From NCBI GenBank assembly GCA_038025085.1, contig CM076145.1, positions 18,795,557 through 18,859,556 of the forward strand: a DNA stretch of 64,000 nucleotides. The letters are read 5' to 3'. Within the stretch, counting starts at the first letter, position 1. Each line of letters starts with the position of its first letter. The notes beneath the pieces are model-generated. The model made no database searches. It was given only the letters and a program-made list of their open reading frames with translations, and was not told where the DNA came from. The stretch comes from Tetragonia tetragonoides (taxonomy: Eukaryota; Streptophyta; Magnoliopsida; Caryophyllales; Aizoaceae). Of this stretch, positions 44,435 through 56,848 are shown piece by piece. Made by a program: the position numbers and the translations under genes.

Positions 44435-44690
44435 TCTCACCCTCCTTAAAAGAAGTTTTGTCCTCAAAACTTGGAGTTTGCACTCTGAAGATTTTAAAAG
44501 TTTGTCTTTAACAAGACACAATACGATTTCTAGGATCCGGACTCGTGAAAAGAGAAGAGACATCATCGTGTTTCTACTCGCTTAGCAATGCAATAGGGAA
44601 TGTTTGCACATATACCACGTAATAAGTCATAAGAAAACAAAATTTTGGGGCGTGACAGTCTACCTTCCTTAAAAGGAGTTTCGTCCCTAA
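44435..44690 (-). other. TK-D 3' UTR with two polypurine-tract copies
   Basis: Minus strand: TTTTAAGGAGGGTGAGA next to the LTR, and a second copy, CTCCTTTTAAGGAAGGTAGA, about 215 bp upstream, followed by TGTCACGCCCC. Same layout as in TK-C. Confidence 0.7.
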
Positions 44691-46079
44691 ATCAGGGTAC
44701 TTTTCCCACATCAGTGATTCAGCTTCCCAAGTAGCGTCCTCGGAGCCATGACGAGACCATAAAACTTTGACAATGGGAAAGGATGTCGATCTCGTAGCCC
44801 TACCCTTTCGATCAACGATCTTAAGAGGTCTCTCTTCATAAGTCAGGCTTTCGTCAAGTTCCAACTCTTCAGGTTGTACAACATGTGCCGGATCGTGTAC
44901 ATAGCGCTTCAGTTGAGAAACGTGAAAGACGTTATGAACTTTTGACAGTTCCACTGGCAAAGTGAGACGATATGCTACTTCACCAATTCTCTCGAGACCT
45001 TCATATGGTTCAATATATCTGGGACTTAGCTTCCATTTTCGACCAAATCGCATTACGCCCTTGGTGGGTGATACTCATAAAAGTACTTTTCCTCCTACCT
45101 CAAATTCTTCAGGTCGTCGACCTCGATCTGCATAGGACTTTTGGCGATCCTGGGCCCCACGCATCTTATCTTGAATGACTTTGACCACGTCAACGGTATC
45201 TTGTATTAACTCGGGACCCATCACGACCTTTTCGCTAATGTTGTTCCAACAAACTGGATAACGACACTTTCTACCATATAATGCCTCGTAAGGGGATCTG
45301 CCGATGCTCGTGTGATGACTGTTGTTGTACGAAAATTCAATCAGTGGTAAATGTTTATCCCACGATCCTTGATATTCAAGGGCACACACACGCAACATGT
45401 CCTCCAAAGTCTGAATTGTCCTTTCGGACTGCCCATCAGTAGCTGGATGAAAAGTTGTGCTCAACTTGAACTTACTACCAAAAGCTTCTTGTAAAGTTGT
45501 CCAAAAATGTGACAAAAATCATGAATCTCTGTCATAAGCAATATCCTCTGCAACACCATGTAATCACATGATTTCCTTTATGTATGCATCCGCGAGCTTT
45601 TCCATATCTCATGTATCATTCATGGCAATGAATCTGGTGACCTTTGTCAACCTATCTACAACGACCCAAATTGCGTTGTTCTTCTTTTGTGTCAAGGGTA
45701 AACCGATGACAAAATCCATCGCGATCGATGTCCATTTCCATGTAGGTACATCTAGCGATTGTAACATTCCTTCTGGACGCTTATGTTCAATCTTAACCTT
45801 TTGGCATGTTAAATACTTAGCTACAAACTCGGCCACGTCCTTTTTCATTCATTTCCACCAAAACGTGGATCGAATGTCCTTGTAAAGCTTATCACCTCCT
45901 GGATGTAAAGAATACGGAGTGTTATGCGCTTCACCAAAAATCTTGTTCCTAATCTCAGGAACATTCGGAACACAAATCCTGTCCCTAAACCTTAACATAC
46001 CATCTTGGCCAATATCAAAATCTTCAGAACGGCCCTCGCTCTTATGATGGACAATACGCAAGAGATCCTCATCAACCAC
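44691..46079 (-). pseudogene. TK-D integrase with chromodomain, broken
   Basis: N-terminal zinc finger from about 46000 with CQKVKIEHKRPEG; catalytic D in AMDFVIGLPLTQKKNN (about 45720). The second motif reads YDRDS-stop-F near 45520, so the usual SDRDSRF is damaged. The E region is DGQSERTIQ (about 45430). GPY-type module with VFHVSQLKRYVHD at about 44910 and chromodomain PIVKVLWSRHGSEDATWEAE at about 44730. At least four lesions. Confidence 0.88.
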
Positions 46080-48316
46080 TTACTTCTCTTTGATTTCATC
46101 TAGCAAAGTCAGGTTTAATGACATCTTATTCAACGTGCCATGCATTTCGCCTCCCAACACCACTTCAATGTCATGATTCTGCAAATCCTGAATAATCTTA
46201 TCTGGCACTATAAAAGCTGTATTCAACGTGTGGCAAGTCTTCCTACTCAGGGCATCTTCCACCATGTTGGCCTTACCCTTATGGTATTGTATGTCCAAAT
46301 CGTACTCCGTGAGTAACTCAGGCCACCTTCTCTGACGCATGTTCAACTCCTTTTGAGTGAATGTGTACTTTAAACCTTTTATGATCTGTGAATATTTTCA
46401 CTGAACATCCACACAAGTAATGACGACAAATCTTCAGGGCAAACACGACCGCAGCAAGCTCTATGTCGTGCGTTGGGTAGTTCTCTTCTTACTTCTTTAG
46501 TTACCGCGACGCGTACGCCACAACCTTTCCATTTTGCATTAATACACAACCAAGTCCATTCTTTGATGCATCACTGTAAACTTCAAATCCTTCAGTTCCA
46601 AATGGCACTGTCAGAATTGGCGCTGACGTCAGTCTCTTTTTTAAGTCCTGAGAAGCTCCATCACACTTGTCACTCCACTGAAAACGAGTGGTTTTTCTCA
46701 TCAAGTTCGTCATTGGTTGAGAAATTTTGGAGAAATTCTCGACAAATCTCCTATAGTATCCTGCTAAGCCCAAAAAGCTACGAACCTCAGTCACATTAGT
46801 AGGCCTTGTCCAATCAGTGACGCCTCGTATTTTCTCTGGGTCTACAGCTACACCATCCTTAGACACCACATGTCCTAAGAAAGACACGGTCTCAACCAAA
46901 ATTCACATTTTGACAACTTAGCATAAAGCTTATGTCGTCTCAAAATCTCCAATGTAATCCTCAAGTGTTCTTCATGCTCTTATCTAGTCTTTGAATACTT
47001 CAAAATATCATCAATAAATACCACAACAAATTGATCAAGATATGGCTGAAACGTCCGATTCATGAGATCCATAAACTTTGCTGACGCATTTGTCAAACCA
47101 AATAGCATGACGGTAAAATCATAGTGACCATACCTTGTCCTAAAGGTAGTATTAGAAATGTCAGGCTCTGCAATTCGTAACTGGTGATATCCTGAACTCA
47201 AGTCAATCTTAGAAAATATTGCAGCTCCTTTCAACTGATCAAACAGATCATCTATCCCGAGAAGTGGGTAGCGATTTTTTATCGTAATTTTATTGAGTTC
47301 TCTATAGTCGATACACAATCGCATACTTTCATCTTCCTTCTTAACAAACAAAACTAGAGCTCCCCAAGGCGACACACTAGGATGGATGTATCCCTTATCA
47401 AGCAATTCCTCGAGTTGCGTCTTTAATTCCTTCATTTCCGTAGGAGCCATCCTGTATGGAGCTTTCGAGATAGGTGCTGCACCAGGTGCTAATTCAACCG
47501 TGAAATTGATCAGCCTTTGCGGCGGCATTCCCGGAATCTCGTCTAGAAACACATCTTCGTATTCAGAAACGATTGGGATAGGAGTCGATGGCGTCTCTTC
47601 TCGACTCATATCCTGAATATGACAAAGAAAGATAGCGCGATTTTTCGTCGCGTACTCGACTTTTTTCATTGCCGACACAACGTTCAACTTAGGTTTCACT
47701 ACAATTCCTCGATATGACACCCTACGACCTTTAGGTCCATTAAAAGAAACCTTTTGTTCAAAACATTCTATCTTATCCCTATACTTGCCTAACCAATCCA
47801 TTCTTAAAATCACATCGAACTCCTGAAGATCAATTTCGATCAAATCTCCGGGTAGCTCACACCAACGATACTAACAGGACAGTTCTCAAATCGAGCATTA
47901 CAGCATACTCTAGTTCCATTAGACAGGGTTATACTGGCAGTAGACATATGACTAGATTTTATGTTCGGTTTATTTGCATAGCTCCTTGACAAAAACTAAT
48001 GCGAACCACTGGAATCAAATAACACAAAAGCTGGATGAGAGTTGACTAGAAATGTACCAGTGATAACATTAGGGTTTGCTACGGCCTATGTACGATTCAT
48101 AACGTACACTCTACCATTGACACCTCTATTGTTGTTGTTAGATGCGGGATTCAGAGCAATTGGCTGAGGATTAGCCTGATTCACTGTCGCAGCAGCAGTG
48201 TTGTTGTTCCCACGATTGTTATTATAACCTCCATTGTTGCCTCGGAAGTTACCATCATTGTCATTCCTATTCTGGCCATTGCCTCTATTAGGCGCATTAT
48301 TATTCTTCCCACGACT
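46080..48316 (-). pseudogene. TK-D protease, reverse transcriptase and RNase H, broken
   Basis: From 48316: the gag tail rich in Asn and Gly; protease, where the expected DSGAS reads DSSGS (about 48020); reverse transcriptase with [18 protein letters not shown] (about 47310) and [10 protein letters not shown] (about 47000); connection [18 protein letters not shown]; RNase H with [16 protein letters not shown] (about 46560) and [11 protein letters not shown] (about 46230). Stops and shifts lie near 47850, 46970, 46900, 46500 and 46350. Confidence 0.88.
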
Positions 48317-49213
48317 CTAACACTCAGACGTCTTATGGCCTGTCTTGTTACATTCATAACAAACTAAAACCTCTCCTTGACAGTTCTTTCCCGGATGTAG
48401 CTTATGACATTTCGAACATGGAGTGTTCCTTCTAGCTAGGATTGCGGCTCGATGGTTGTTATTATTATCAGAATCCCGGTTCCGATTATTATTACCACCA
48501 TTGTTGTTATTATGGTGTTGTCCACCACTCTTGGGTTTCTTCTCAACAATCTCGGAAGAGTTCCCTTCCTCACGCTTGTTCTGTCCGAGAACAGTATCCC
48601 TACGATTAACCATCCTTTCATGGTTCAAGGCTTTATCATATGCAGCCTGAAACGTATTGGACAATCCGGCTACATAGTGCTGGATGTTCCAGTCGAAACC
48701 ATCCTCAAATCGGCCCATGCGGTTTGCCTCATCCGCCACCAGTAGTGGTTCGAATACCGCTAGCTCATTAAACTTCGAGGTATACTCGGCTACAGTCATC
48801 TTACCTTGCGTAAGAGACTCAAGTTCAGCTTGTTTTTGACGACAAAGTGATCTAGGATAGAACCGTTTGCGAAGTGCCTCCTTGAATTGATTCCACCCAA
48901 AGTTAGGCTGAGAAACTAATGTTGTACCCACATCTGACCACCACTTGTTAGCCTCATTCTTCAAGTAGTACGAAGCTGTAGTGATCTTTTGATCTTTGGG
49001 TCTAGCCGTTGCTAGAAAAAAAATTTCCATCTCGATAATCAAAGTCTCCAACTTGGTAGGATCCGCTCCACCTTCAAACGTTGGGGGCTTAAGAGCGTTA
49101 AAATCCTTGAATGCTCTTGTAGCGGCATTTGGAGCATTATGTAGTTGTTCGTCGCGCTTCAGTTGATGCGCGACTTGCTCGGCCATCGTAGCCAAGGTAT
49201 TCTCGATACGCAC
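48317..49213 (-). pseudogene. TK-D gag, frame open for 298 codons then stop
   Basis: Met at 49213 opens a clean frame with a coiled start (IENTLATMAEQVAHQLKRD), the gag core (PPTFEGGADPTKLETLI, NEANKWWSDVG), an Asn-rich linker and two zinc knuckles, CSKCHKLHPGKNC and CYECNKTGHKTSEC. It ends at TAG 48317-48319, where TK-E has Trp (ECWNKG), so the stop is a Trp codon mutation. Confidence 0.88.
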
Positions 49214-49822
49214 GAGTCTTTGGTTTTGAGCTATCGTTTCTTAAAATATCTGAAATCATAATGAAAAATGGCGAATAGAGCCATTGAGAAGTTTAGTTTC
49301 TAGGATTCCCATTTTTGAGGGCACATAGTCAGAGATTTGGATAGATTACCCCTACTCTTATCATTTAGCATTTAACACGATTGAAAGTGTTAAACCATGA
49401 TCATAGGTCATACATCTTATTCTTTTTGGATAATAAATGATTTTCTCATTCAAGAGAAAATGTTATGACATAGAATTCTATTTTATGATGTGAATTAGCC
49501 ACTTGTCGATAGCTTTTGACGAATGTAATAGAATTCGATGCATATTGCTAATGCTTTCATATTTGCATATAAGTCAGCTATTTTCATGCATATAAACATG
49601 CTATATCATTTAGGAAATAATCAATGAAACAATCATAACAATGTAAGAGAGATAGAATATAGCTCAAATCAAATATGCATAAATAATACTTAACAATAAG
49701 TCAAGCAATAATGTACGTCATTTATACGACTCAACATCCAAATAAATAACAAATATTTCGCTCATAAGGCCTCACACAACGATATCTAAATATTTCTTAA
49801 CAAAATAAAGCTAATTTAATGT
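49214..49822 (-). other. TK-D spacer between extra ORF and gag
   Basis: About 610 bp of AT-rich sequence without coding signal. TK-E has a comparable 630-bp spacer (55417-56045). Confidence 0.5.
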
Positions 49823-50766
49823 CTATTCGACACACAGAGGATTATCGCGAGATCCAGGAGGACTATCATCTCTATCCTCCTTCTTCACCACTCCACTTGG
49901 CTTGCAAGTAGATGGGGGTCTAAACTTCAAGTTTCTGCGAAGTCTCTTAGCAATAGGCTTCATAGCAGCGACATAATCACGAACATGCATATGTTGCACC
50001 TCTTCTTGCAAGTGCATGCAGTAGTAGGAGAAACAATTCCCTTGCACATCCAGTCGTTCTCGATCAACATCAAGTCATCATGGACACCAGAGAGATGCTT
50101 ATACCACTTTCCTTCAAAGCTATAACGCTCATAGTTAGGCTCACCATCAACTTCCAAATCGGCATACTTAGCTTTCACACCTTTCCGTGGATCTTTATTA
50201 GGTAGTCCATCAATCACCAATCGTACATAGTGAGCACTTTGGAATAGAACATTATGCTTTGTACAGAATTGTTCAATTCTTTCTCAAATTCGATTCACTT
50301 AATGACAAACTCTTTCACCTTCTTGCTCACGCAACACAAGGGAGGGAAGAGGAGGGAAATACGGCTCCCCTGGGACAACCCTGCGAGGTGAATCCTGAGC
50401 AATAGGGGTAGTAGGAGTATACTCAGGAGAAGTTGGAGGACAATCATCTTTAGGTTCCTCACTTGTCTTAGCAAATACACCTCTTTCCTCATAGAAGTTG
50501 TAGGTGTTAGTCATCTCAGACTCAAATGGAGAGCGGGGTCTCAAAGGACTCAGTTTAACAGTCGTCTCACTAAAAGGATGCCTCTCTTAGGTCACATCAT
50601 AATCATCCATATCAACCTCATCAAAGCTGTCAGGTTGCGATGAATCCATAGAAGGATCAGGCGGAACAGATGAAGATTCAGCAGGACTAGGTACTGGTTC
50701 TGGCAGACGCGCAACACGAAAGTTCCTGGCCGTCGATTTCCTTGCGGTCTTACCCATTGTTACCAT
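49823..50766 (-). pseudogene. TK-D extra ORF upstream of gag, with TARKST N-terminus
   Basis: About 314 codon-equivalents from Met 50766. Residues 7-12 are T-A-R-K-S-T, identical to H3 and in the same register from Met. Then a Pro/Ser/Asp-rich acidic linker, FPPLPSLVLREQEGERV (about 50350), IDGLPNKDPRKGVKAKY (about 50215), LIENDWMCKG (about 50065) and a C-terminus KKEDRDDSPPGSRDN. Stops lie near 50590, 50299 and 50285, and there is a frameshift near 50030. TK-A and TK-E share this layout. Function unknown. Confidence 0.75.
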
Positions 50767-51005
50767 CTACAAAGGTAAGTCATCACCAAATTAGGAATTC
50801 ATAAATCATAAAACATAATAAGTTGTGATTTCACATAAAGCTTAATACTAGCACAAACGCTCGTCGGCTTTGACTTTTGATCTTAATATCCCATGATTAT
50901 CTAATCTTTATTAACCCTACCCATATTAGGAAAACCTACGGCTCTGATCCAATTGTAGCAAAGCCTAATCTAAACACTACTATTCGTAAACAAAAGGAAC
51001 GAATT

Positions 51006-51017
51006 GCTCTGATATCA
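51006..51017 (-). other. TK-D primer-binding site, mutated
   Basis: Minus strand TGATATCAGAGC; one change from TGGTATCAGAGC of CRM-1 and TK-A. Two bases separate it from the 5' LTR. Confidence 0.85.
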
Positions 51018-51019
51018 TT

Positions 51020-51614
51020 TGTAACACTCCCGAATTTACTGGGAACTATCAACGTCATTATCCATGACTCGACACCACTGAACCGTCACAAACCCAAGGG
51101 TGCTACTGCAACATTTATCATTAAGCAGTAAATGCTAAGCAGAAAGAAAGAATAGGTATCCCTAAATGAAAACTAAGGTTAATAAAACAGTATCCAACAT
51201 TGTCTAAATAGTGAACTTAAATTGTTTTACAATATTTATAGCCCAAAACACACGGGCGACAATTCAAACCAAACCAGAGTTTAAAAGCGGAAACTTAATA
51301 ACTACGCCAAGCTTAAGAAGTCCTCACTCAGCGTTACCTAAACAAATGATTTCCACGACGAAAATAGAACAAAAGGAAAACACAACAAAAATCAGAAAAA
51401 CTGAGTAATTAACATCCAAACTCAGTAAAAACCTTTTCGCAAACCTTACCTAGGTTTTTGAAGAATCTTTGAAATTTATTTGCACTCACACATAGGCAAA
51501 TAGTCATAATTCATCTTGAAGAGTAACAAGAGAGCTAGACAAGCCATTTGGTTGAATACCAAGACACGACGCTCATCTTTACATAAACCGAGGACATTCC
51601 ATCTATGACGTTTA
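51020..51614 (-). repeat. TK-D 5' LTR, part 1
   Basis: Aligns with 41755-42410 of the 3' LTR. It stops at the GTTTA duplication (51610-51614) flanking TK-E. Confidence 0.92.
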
Positions 51615-52153
51615 TGTGATACCCTGATATTTTCTATTTTTATAAAAAGGATTTTCATTTAATTTATCGTAATTATATTACAATCATTTGAATTACTAAT
51701 TATGGATGGATAATTTCCATAATTAATATTAAAGGCCTAATTATAAATATTATGGATTTTAATTATTCAAATATTTATGGGGAGTTATTATTTAAATAAT
51801 TTGAATTATTTATGTGGGAGATTTCAAAATAAAAATCTGATTTAGAGTGGAGTGAATTATGCATAATTGATTTCATAATCAATTAGTATTAATTAGTGAG
51901 TGATATGGGGAGTGAATAATGCTGGACCAAGATTGACCAAGGGTTAATATATAGGGGGTCAAAGCTATAGTCAAACCACACACACTCACTCTCTCTCTCC
52001 TCACTCTCACGGTTCTCTCTCTCCCTCTCCCTTCTCTTTCATTTTCTCCCTTTCTCACCATACTCTCTCCCCTCCCCCTTGCTGCTGCTGCTGCCACCAC
52101 CTGCCAGCCACCGGCGGTGAGTCGCCAGGCGACCAGGGCAGCCGCCCTGTCGC

Positions 52154-52199
<46 letters not shown>

Positions 52200-54337
52200 T
52201 CTCTCCCCCTCCCTTGTTTTTCTGGTTGCGCCGATGAACGTCGAACCACCACCCAACAGCCACCTACTGGTCGGCCATGGTGGCTGTTATAAGACGCTAG
52301 CCACCGCATTTTCTCTCTACTCTGTTTTCGTAATCTCTCTCTCTCTCCTCTCTGTTTCGCCCGTGAACTAGGAACACCACCCCAAATGTCGCCTTGTGGC
52401 CGGTAATGGTGGGGTGAGTCCAGGGAGGCGTTTGGGTGGTGGAGCCGTGTCCGTCATCGCTCTTTTTCTCTCTCTCCATCTCATTCTCTCTCTCGTCTCT
52501 CTCTTTCTCTCTCCTCGCGTTTGCACCACCAGTGCCACCACCGGCGCCGCCATGGCCGGTGGGTGGTGGTCTGGTGTTGGGCGGACCATGGGCCCCCTTG
52601 TGGGTGGCCGTGGTCGCGTCATTTGGAGGGAATCGATTGTCGATTTTTTTTAATGTTCTTGACAATTTCAGAATTTATTATTTATTTTCAGATTTAATTT
52701 TCGAATTTCAGTGAATTTGATTTCGTATTTTTATTGTTTATAAAGTTTTACAAATCCGATTGTCAAATTTTAAAAGCCTATTTCAACTGGAAAAATGAAA
52801 GGAATTTAATATAATTATCAGATCTGAATTTAGAGTTCATTTGCATTATCAATTCCGCGTATGATTGTATTTTTAATTAATATTAATTAGGAACCGAAGA
52901 TCGCTCATAGTCCCGTCAATAGTGAACGCTCTCGACATAATCTCGGCGCTTAATTCAGTGGTAAGCTAACGAGCCTACCTTCTTCCTATCCCAAAACAAA
53001 ATGTTTTGATGTGTTATGTGTTAAAAGGCAATTTATGATTAATTATGGAAAGCATGTTGAATTGCTCTAATTATGCAATTATGCCTTTAATTATAATTAT
53101 TATAGCATGTTTCAATTATAGCATGTTTAGATTTGAATTATTTTGTGATATGAGAATTAAATGTTAATTGGGCTATTTATGGCAATGGAATGTATCATGA
53201 CTTATGCTAAGCTAAATTGAATTAATTGCCTTATTTGAATCATAGTTGAATATTTTTCCTAATTGGAATGTGATTTATGCTAAGAGCATGTTAGAATCCT
53301 GATTAGGATTTGGTGATGATTAATCAAGTAATATGCTTAGCAATTCATAAAGCGATAGCTTGTATATGAGTAAGCATGTTGGCCTCTTAGTGCCTTAGTC
53401 TTTTTTTAGACCCTTTGCATGTAATTGAATTAAAAAGAGATTAAGACTCCTATTGGTTCCGTAAGAGTAGTCGAGCATCGGGACTGCACATGCATATTGT
53501 GTAGTCCGGGGATGAGTGATCCCCAAAGTATCTATTTCATTATGGACACAACGATGTTTGTGTTCGGGACGGATCATTCCCCGTTCTATAAGTCCTCTTG
53601 TTAACCATGAGTTGCAATTGAGTTAGTGTGCACACTAGAGTCTTTAAGTCCATGGCATTATTATTAAATTGAGGTGATAACCTCCATAGATGTCGTGAGT
53701 GTACGCCCTCGGTCTTTTATCACTCTCTTAATTCTGTTCAGGTGACTTATTATAACTGTTGCGGTGATGATGACTTTTAAAAGATTATAATAATGTGATC
53801 AATTGTGTGTGCTTGAATTAACTAATTACCTGCGTATGCAAATGAATTTCAATGATTCTTCTCAAATCCCAAGGTAAGGGTTTTCAAAATGATTTTACTG
53901 GGTTTGGGCGTTAATCACTCAGTTTATCTAATATTGCTTTCTCTCTTCTTTTTCTATTTTCCTATTTCCGTCATGGAAATTAAATGTGCAGGTAATGTCA
54001 AATAAGATCGCTTTTCGGAGTTGGCTTAGATATGCCTTGGAGCTCACTTGTCTTTATTTTCCGCTGCTGGGTTTAGATATTCCTTTTGAAAGGATAGTAA
54101 TAAGATTACTCATGTTATTTCACCATTTTGACAATTTCAATTATTAATGTTTAAGTTTCCTCTTCAGTTTAGTAGGCTCTTTTAAACCTAACAATTTCTT
54201 TCTGCTTCGCATTTATTCCTTAACGATAAATGTGGCATTAGCACCACCCCTGGGTTTGGGATGGTTCATCGGTGCCGCGTCATGGATAATGACGTTGGGT
54301 AGCCTCGAAAATCGTTGCAAATTCGGAGGGTGTTACA
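51615..54337 (+). repeat. TK-E 5' LTR (2,723 bp)
   Basis: tgtgataccc to gggtgttaca. TATA-like aatatataggggg at about 51946-51958, CT microsatellite at 52157-52194, and a second CT-rich block to 52520. Frames here reflect CT/GGTGG repeats. Confidence 0.92.
51946..51957 (+). promoter_or_regulatory. TATA box of TK-E 5' LTR
   Basis: aatatatagggg, with a CT-rich leader beginning about 40 bp downstream, the same spacing as in TK-C. Confidence 0.5.
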
Positions 54338-54339
54338 AA

Positions 54340-54351
54340 TGGTATCAAAGC
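54340..54351 (+). other. TK-E primer-binding site
   Basis: tggtatcaaagc, one base from the tRNA-Met-type site, two bases after the LTR end. Confidence 0.88.
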
Positions 54352-54523
54352 CCTAGGTTTAAAAGCTGCCTCAGTTAATAAATTTGTTAATTAAGATTAG
54401 TAATAATTGGTGGGAAATTAAAATGTAAATTTAAAGCCGTTAAGTTTTGCTTTAGATCGAGTTTATTTGAAATCACTTTCAGTTGTGGTTTATAGTTACT
54501 TATTACGTGATTGCTCATTGCAG

Positions 54524-55416
54524 ATGGAAAGACAGAGGCAGACTTGAAGAAAATCTACGGCTCGTAAGAATGTCGGCAACCTGCATTTATTTCCTGGTTG
54601 GGACCAGATGTCGCCACCTCGCACTGTTTCCTCCGAGTCCGATCCTTCTGAGGACTCCGAGCCCTTGTCCTACACTGATCCCATGGAGCAGGAGGATCCC
54701 GAGATGAGTCTAGAGTACTTCCCGGGAGAGCCTATCATGAGTCATTCTCACCCATCCGGAGGACCACCTGCTGAGGAAGACGAGGAGCCAGTGGAGTCTC
54801 CAGTTCATGAGCCTATGGAGCCTCCAGCTGCTGAGCAAGTAGAGGATGACAAGTCTTTCTTTGTACCTGACCCAGTGCAGACTCGAGACATCACTCCTGA
54901 CGACATTGAGTTCCCACCCGTCCCATCGCTTTTGCTTCGGGTGCGGGAAGGGGAGCATGTTTTTGACTACATGGAGCGTGTCGACGATACCTTGTATATG
55001 TACCTACATGATTACAACTTCACAATGCACCCTGCCTACTACTTCTCTATGGCACTTGCTGGTATTCCCATGGAGAATCCATGGATAGGTCTTAAGGAGC
55101 GTTATAGTCATATCGTTGGTTCCTAGAGTTTGAGGTTGTTTCCGCAGAACTCCAACTCGCGGAAAATGACTGGCTTCATCGAGGTGTTCTGACACCACTT
55201 CCTTCAGGTTACTGCGAGGCCTGTAAAAAGCCTAAGCGTCGTAGTCATATGAATGCTAGAGCCTATCGTGCCCTCTTTACCCCTATTGGTAAGAAGGCAA
55301 GAGTCATTCCGCCCTATATCCCGACTAGTGGATGCAAGGGCAAGGAGCCAACATTTAGAGAGGATGAAGATCCATCACCTCCTGGGTCGAGAGATAATCT
55401 AGTGAGCTTGGATTGA
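54524..55416 (+). pseudogene. TK-E extra ORF upstream of gag, with H3-tail-like N-terminus
   Basis: About 297 codon-equivalents. It reads M-E-R-Q-R-Q-T-stop-R-K-S-T-A-R-K; codon 8 is TGA (54545-54547), after which the same frame stays open to 55124. An acidic Pro/Glu-rich region of about 100 residues follows, then PPVPSLLLRVREGEHVFDY (about 54915), LAGIPMENPWIGLKERY (about 55055) and, after a frameshift near 55120, AENDWLHRG, YCEACKKPKRRSH and EDEDPSPPGSRDN. The downstream Met at 54608 could start a shortened form. No known domain recognised. Confidence 0.75.
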
Positions 55417-56045
55417 GACTTTCCTAGATTAGATTAGGTTTTCCACTCTTTTTCCTCGTTATATGATGATCCTGCGTGGTCAAATAAATGTTGAAAGATG
55501 TTTAGTTAATTTGACTTTTAGTCAATTTTGAATGAATATTTATAATGATTGTTATGCAATACATATTCTTTTGCTTATTTATTATTAAGCGTTTTTATTA
55601 TGTCTATTATGGGAATTTGTGAACATGACTCTTTATGTGCTATTTGCCATTAGCATTATCATCTATATGGTCAATTAAGCGTTGAAAGCATGCTTGGAGT
55701 TCTTTTTGCATCTATTGGACCATGTTGGGTCATATTCTTCATTATTAGGCCAAGCATGTAGGCCATGATTGAATTTCGGGACAACCTCTGAGTTGTGACC
55801 CATCTCCTTATAAACTGCATGTCAATATTATGCTTGCTTATTTACTTGAAGTAGCATGGACTTGCTAAAAAAGACCTTCGAACCAAGGTCGGTTTTTATT
55901 GAAATTTGGCTAAGTATAAATCCCTAGAGCGGGTTAAGATATAACCCAGGTCTCTTTTGCTGTGACCCAAAAGTTGGAATATCATTGATTAATTAGTGGC
56001 CTTATGCCATTAATTGTTCCTCGTTACAGAAACTCGTACTTTGCG
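55417..56045 (+). other. TK-E spacer between extra ORF and gag
   Basis: AT-rich, no coding signal. Conserved in length with TK-D. No splice or promoter signal I can support. Confidence 0.45.
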
Positions 56046-56779
56046 ATGATGGCTCAAAATGCACGTATCACTAGACTCGAGGACGCCTTCTTTAACGTCG
56101 CTGAATTCATGGAACGTCAACTCGAATGAGAAGACCAACAACATAATGCACAAGACGCAGCTACGAAAGCATTTAAGGATTTCGACGCTCTCAAGCCACC
56201 AACTTTTGAAGGAGGCGCTGATCCTACCAAGCTGGGAGGGTGGATCATTGACTTTGAAAAGCTATTCGCGGCCACTGGGTGACCGAATGACCAGAAAGTC
56301 ATCAGTGCCACGTACTACTTACGTGGTGAGGCGAATAAGTGGTGGAATGATGTGGGTGCCGCACTGGTAGAACAACCTGGTTTCAAGTTGACTCGATTCA
56401 AGGAATCAATTTGCGAAAGGTTCTGTCCTAGGTCTCTTCGTCGAACAAGTAAAATTTGAGAACCTGACTCAAGGAAAGATATCACTAGCTGAGTATGCCT
56501 CTAAGTTTAACGAACTCGCAGTGTTCGCGCCACTTTTGGTTGCGGACGAGGCAAACCGTGTCTCGAGTTTTGAGGACGGACAGCAGTGGGATATCCAGAG
56601 ATTTGTTGCGGGTCAGTCAGACACGTTTCAAGTGGTATATGATAAAGCTCTAAATCAGGAAAGAATTGTGGGCCGAAGGGATTCTGTGCTCGGGAAGCAC
56701 AAGCGTGAGGAAGGAAGTTCTTCTCATCCAAAATGCCCACGATTGTAGGCCGAAGCCAACCAATGGTCAGGGTGTTGGG

Positions 56780-56848
<69 letters not shown>

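Larger units (their letters stand above)
41755..51614 (-). mobile_element. TK-D, left part: 3' LTR, pol, gag, extra ORF, start of 5' LTR
   Basis: Minus-strand Tekay-like chromovirus. TSD CTCTT at 41750-41754 and 62904-62908. 3' LTR 41755-44434; pol about 44690-48316; gag 48317-49213; extra ORF 49823-50766; primer site 51006-51017; 5' LTR from 51020, interrupted at 51614 by TK-E and continued at 60829-62903. Coding parts carry many stops and frameshifts. Confidence 0.93.
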
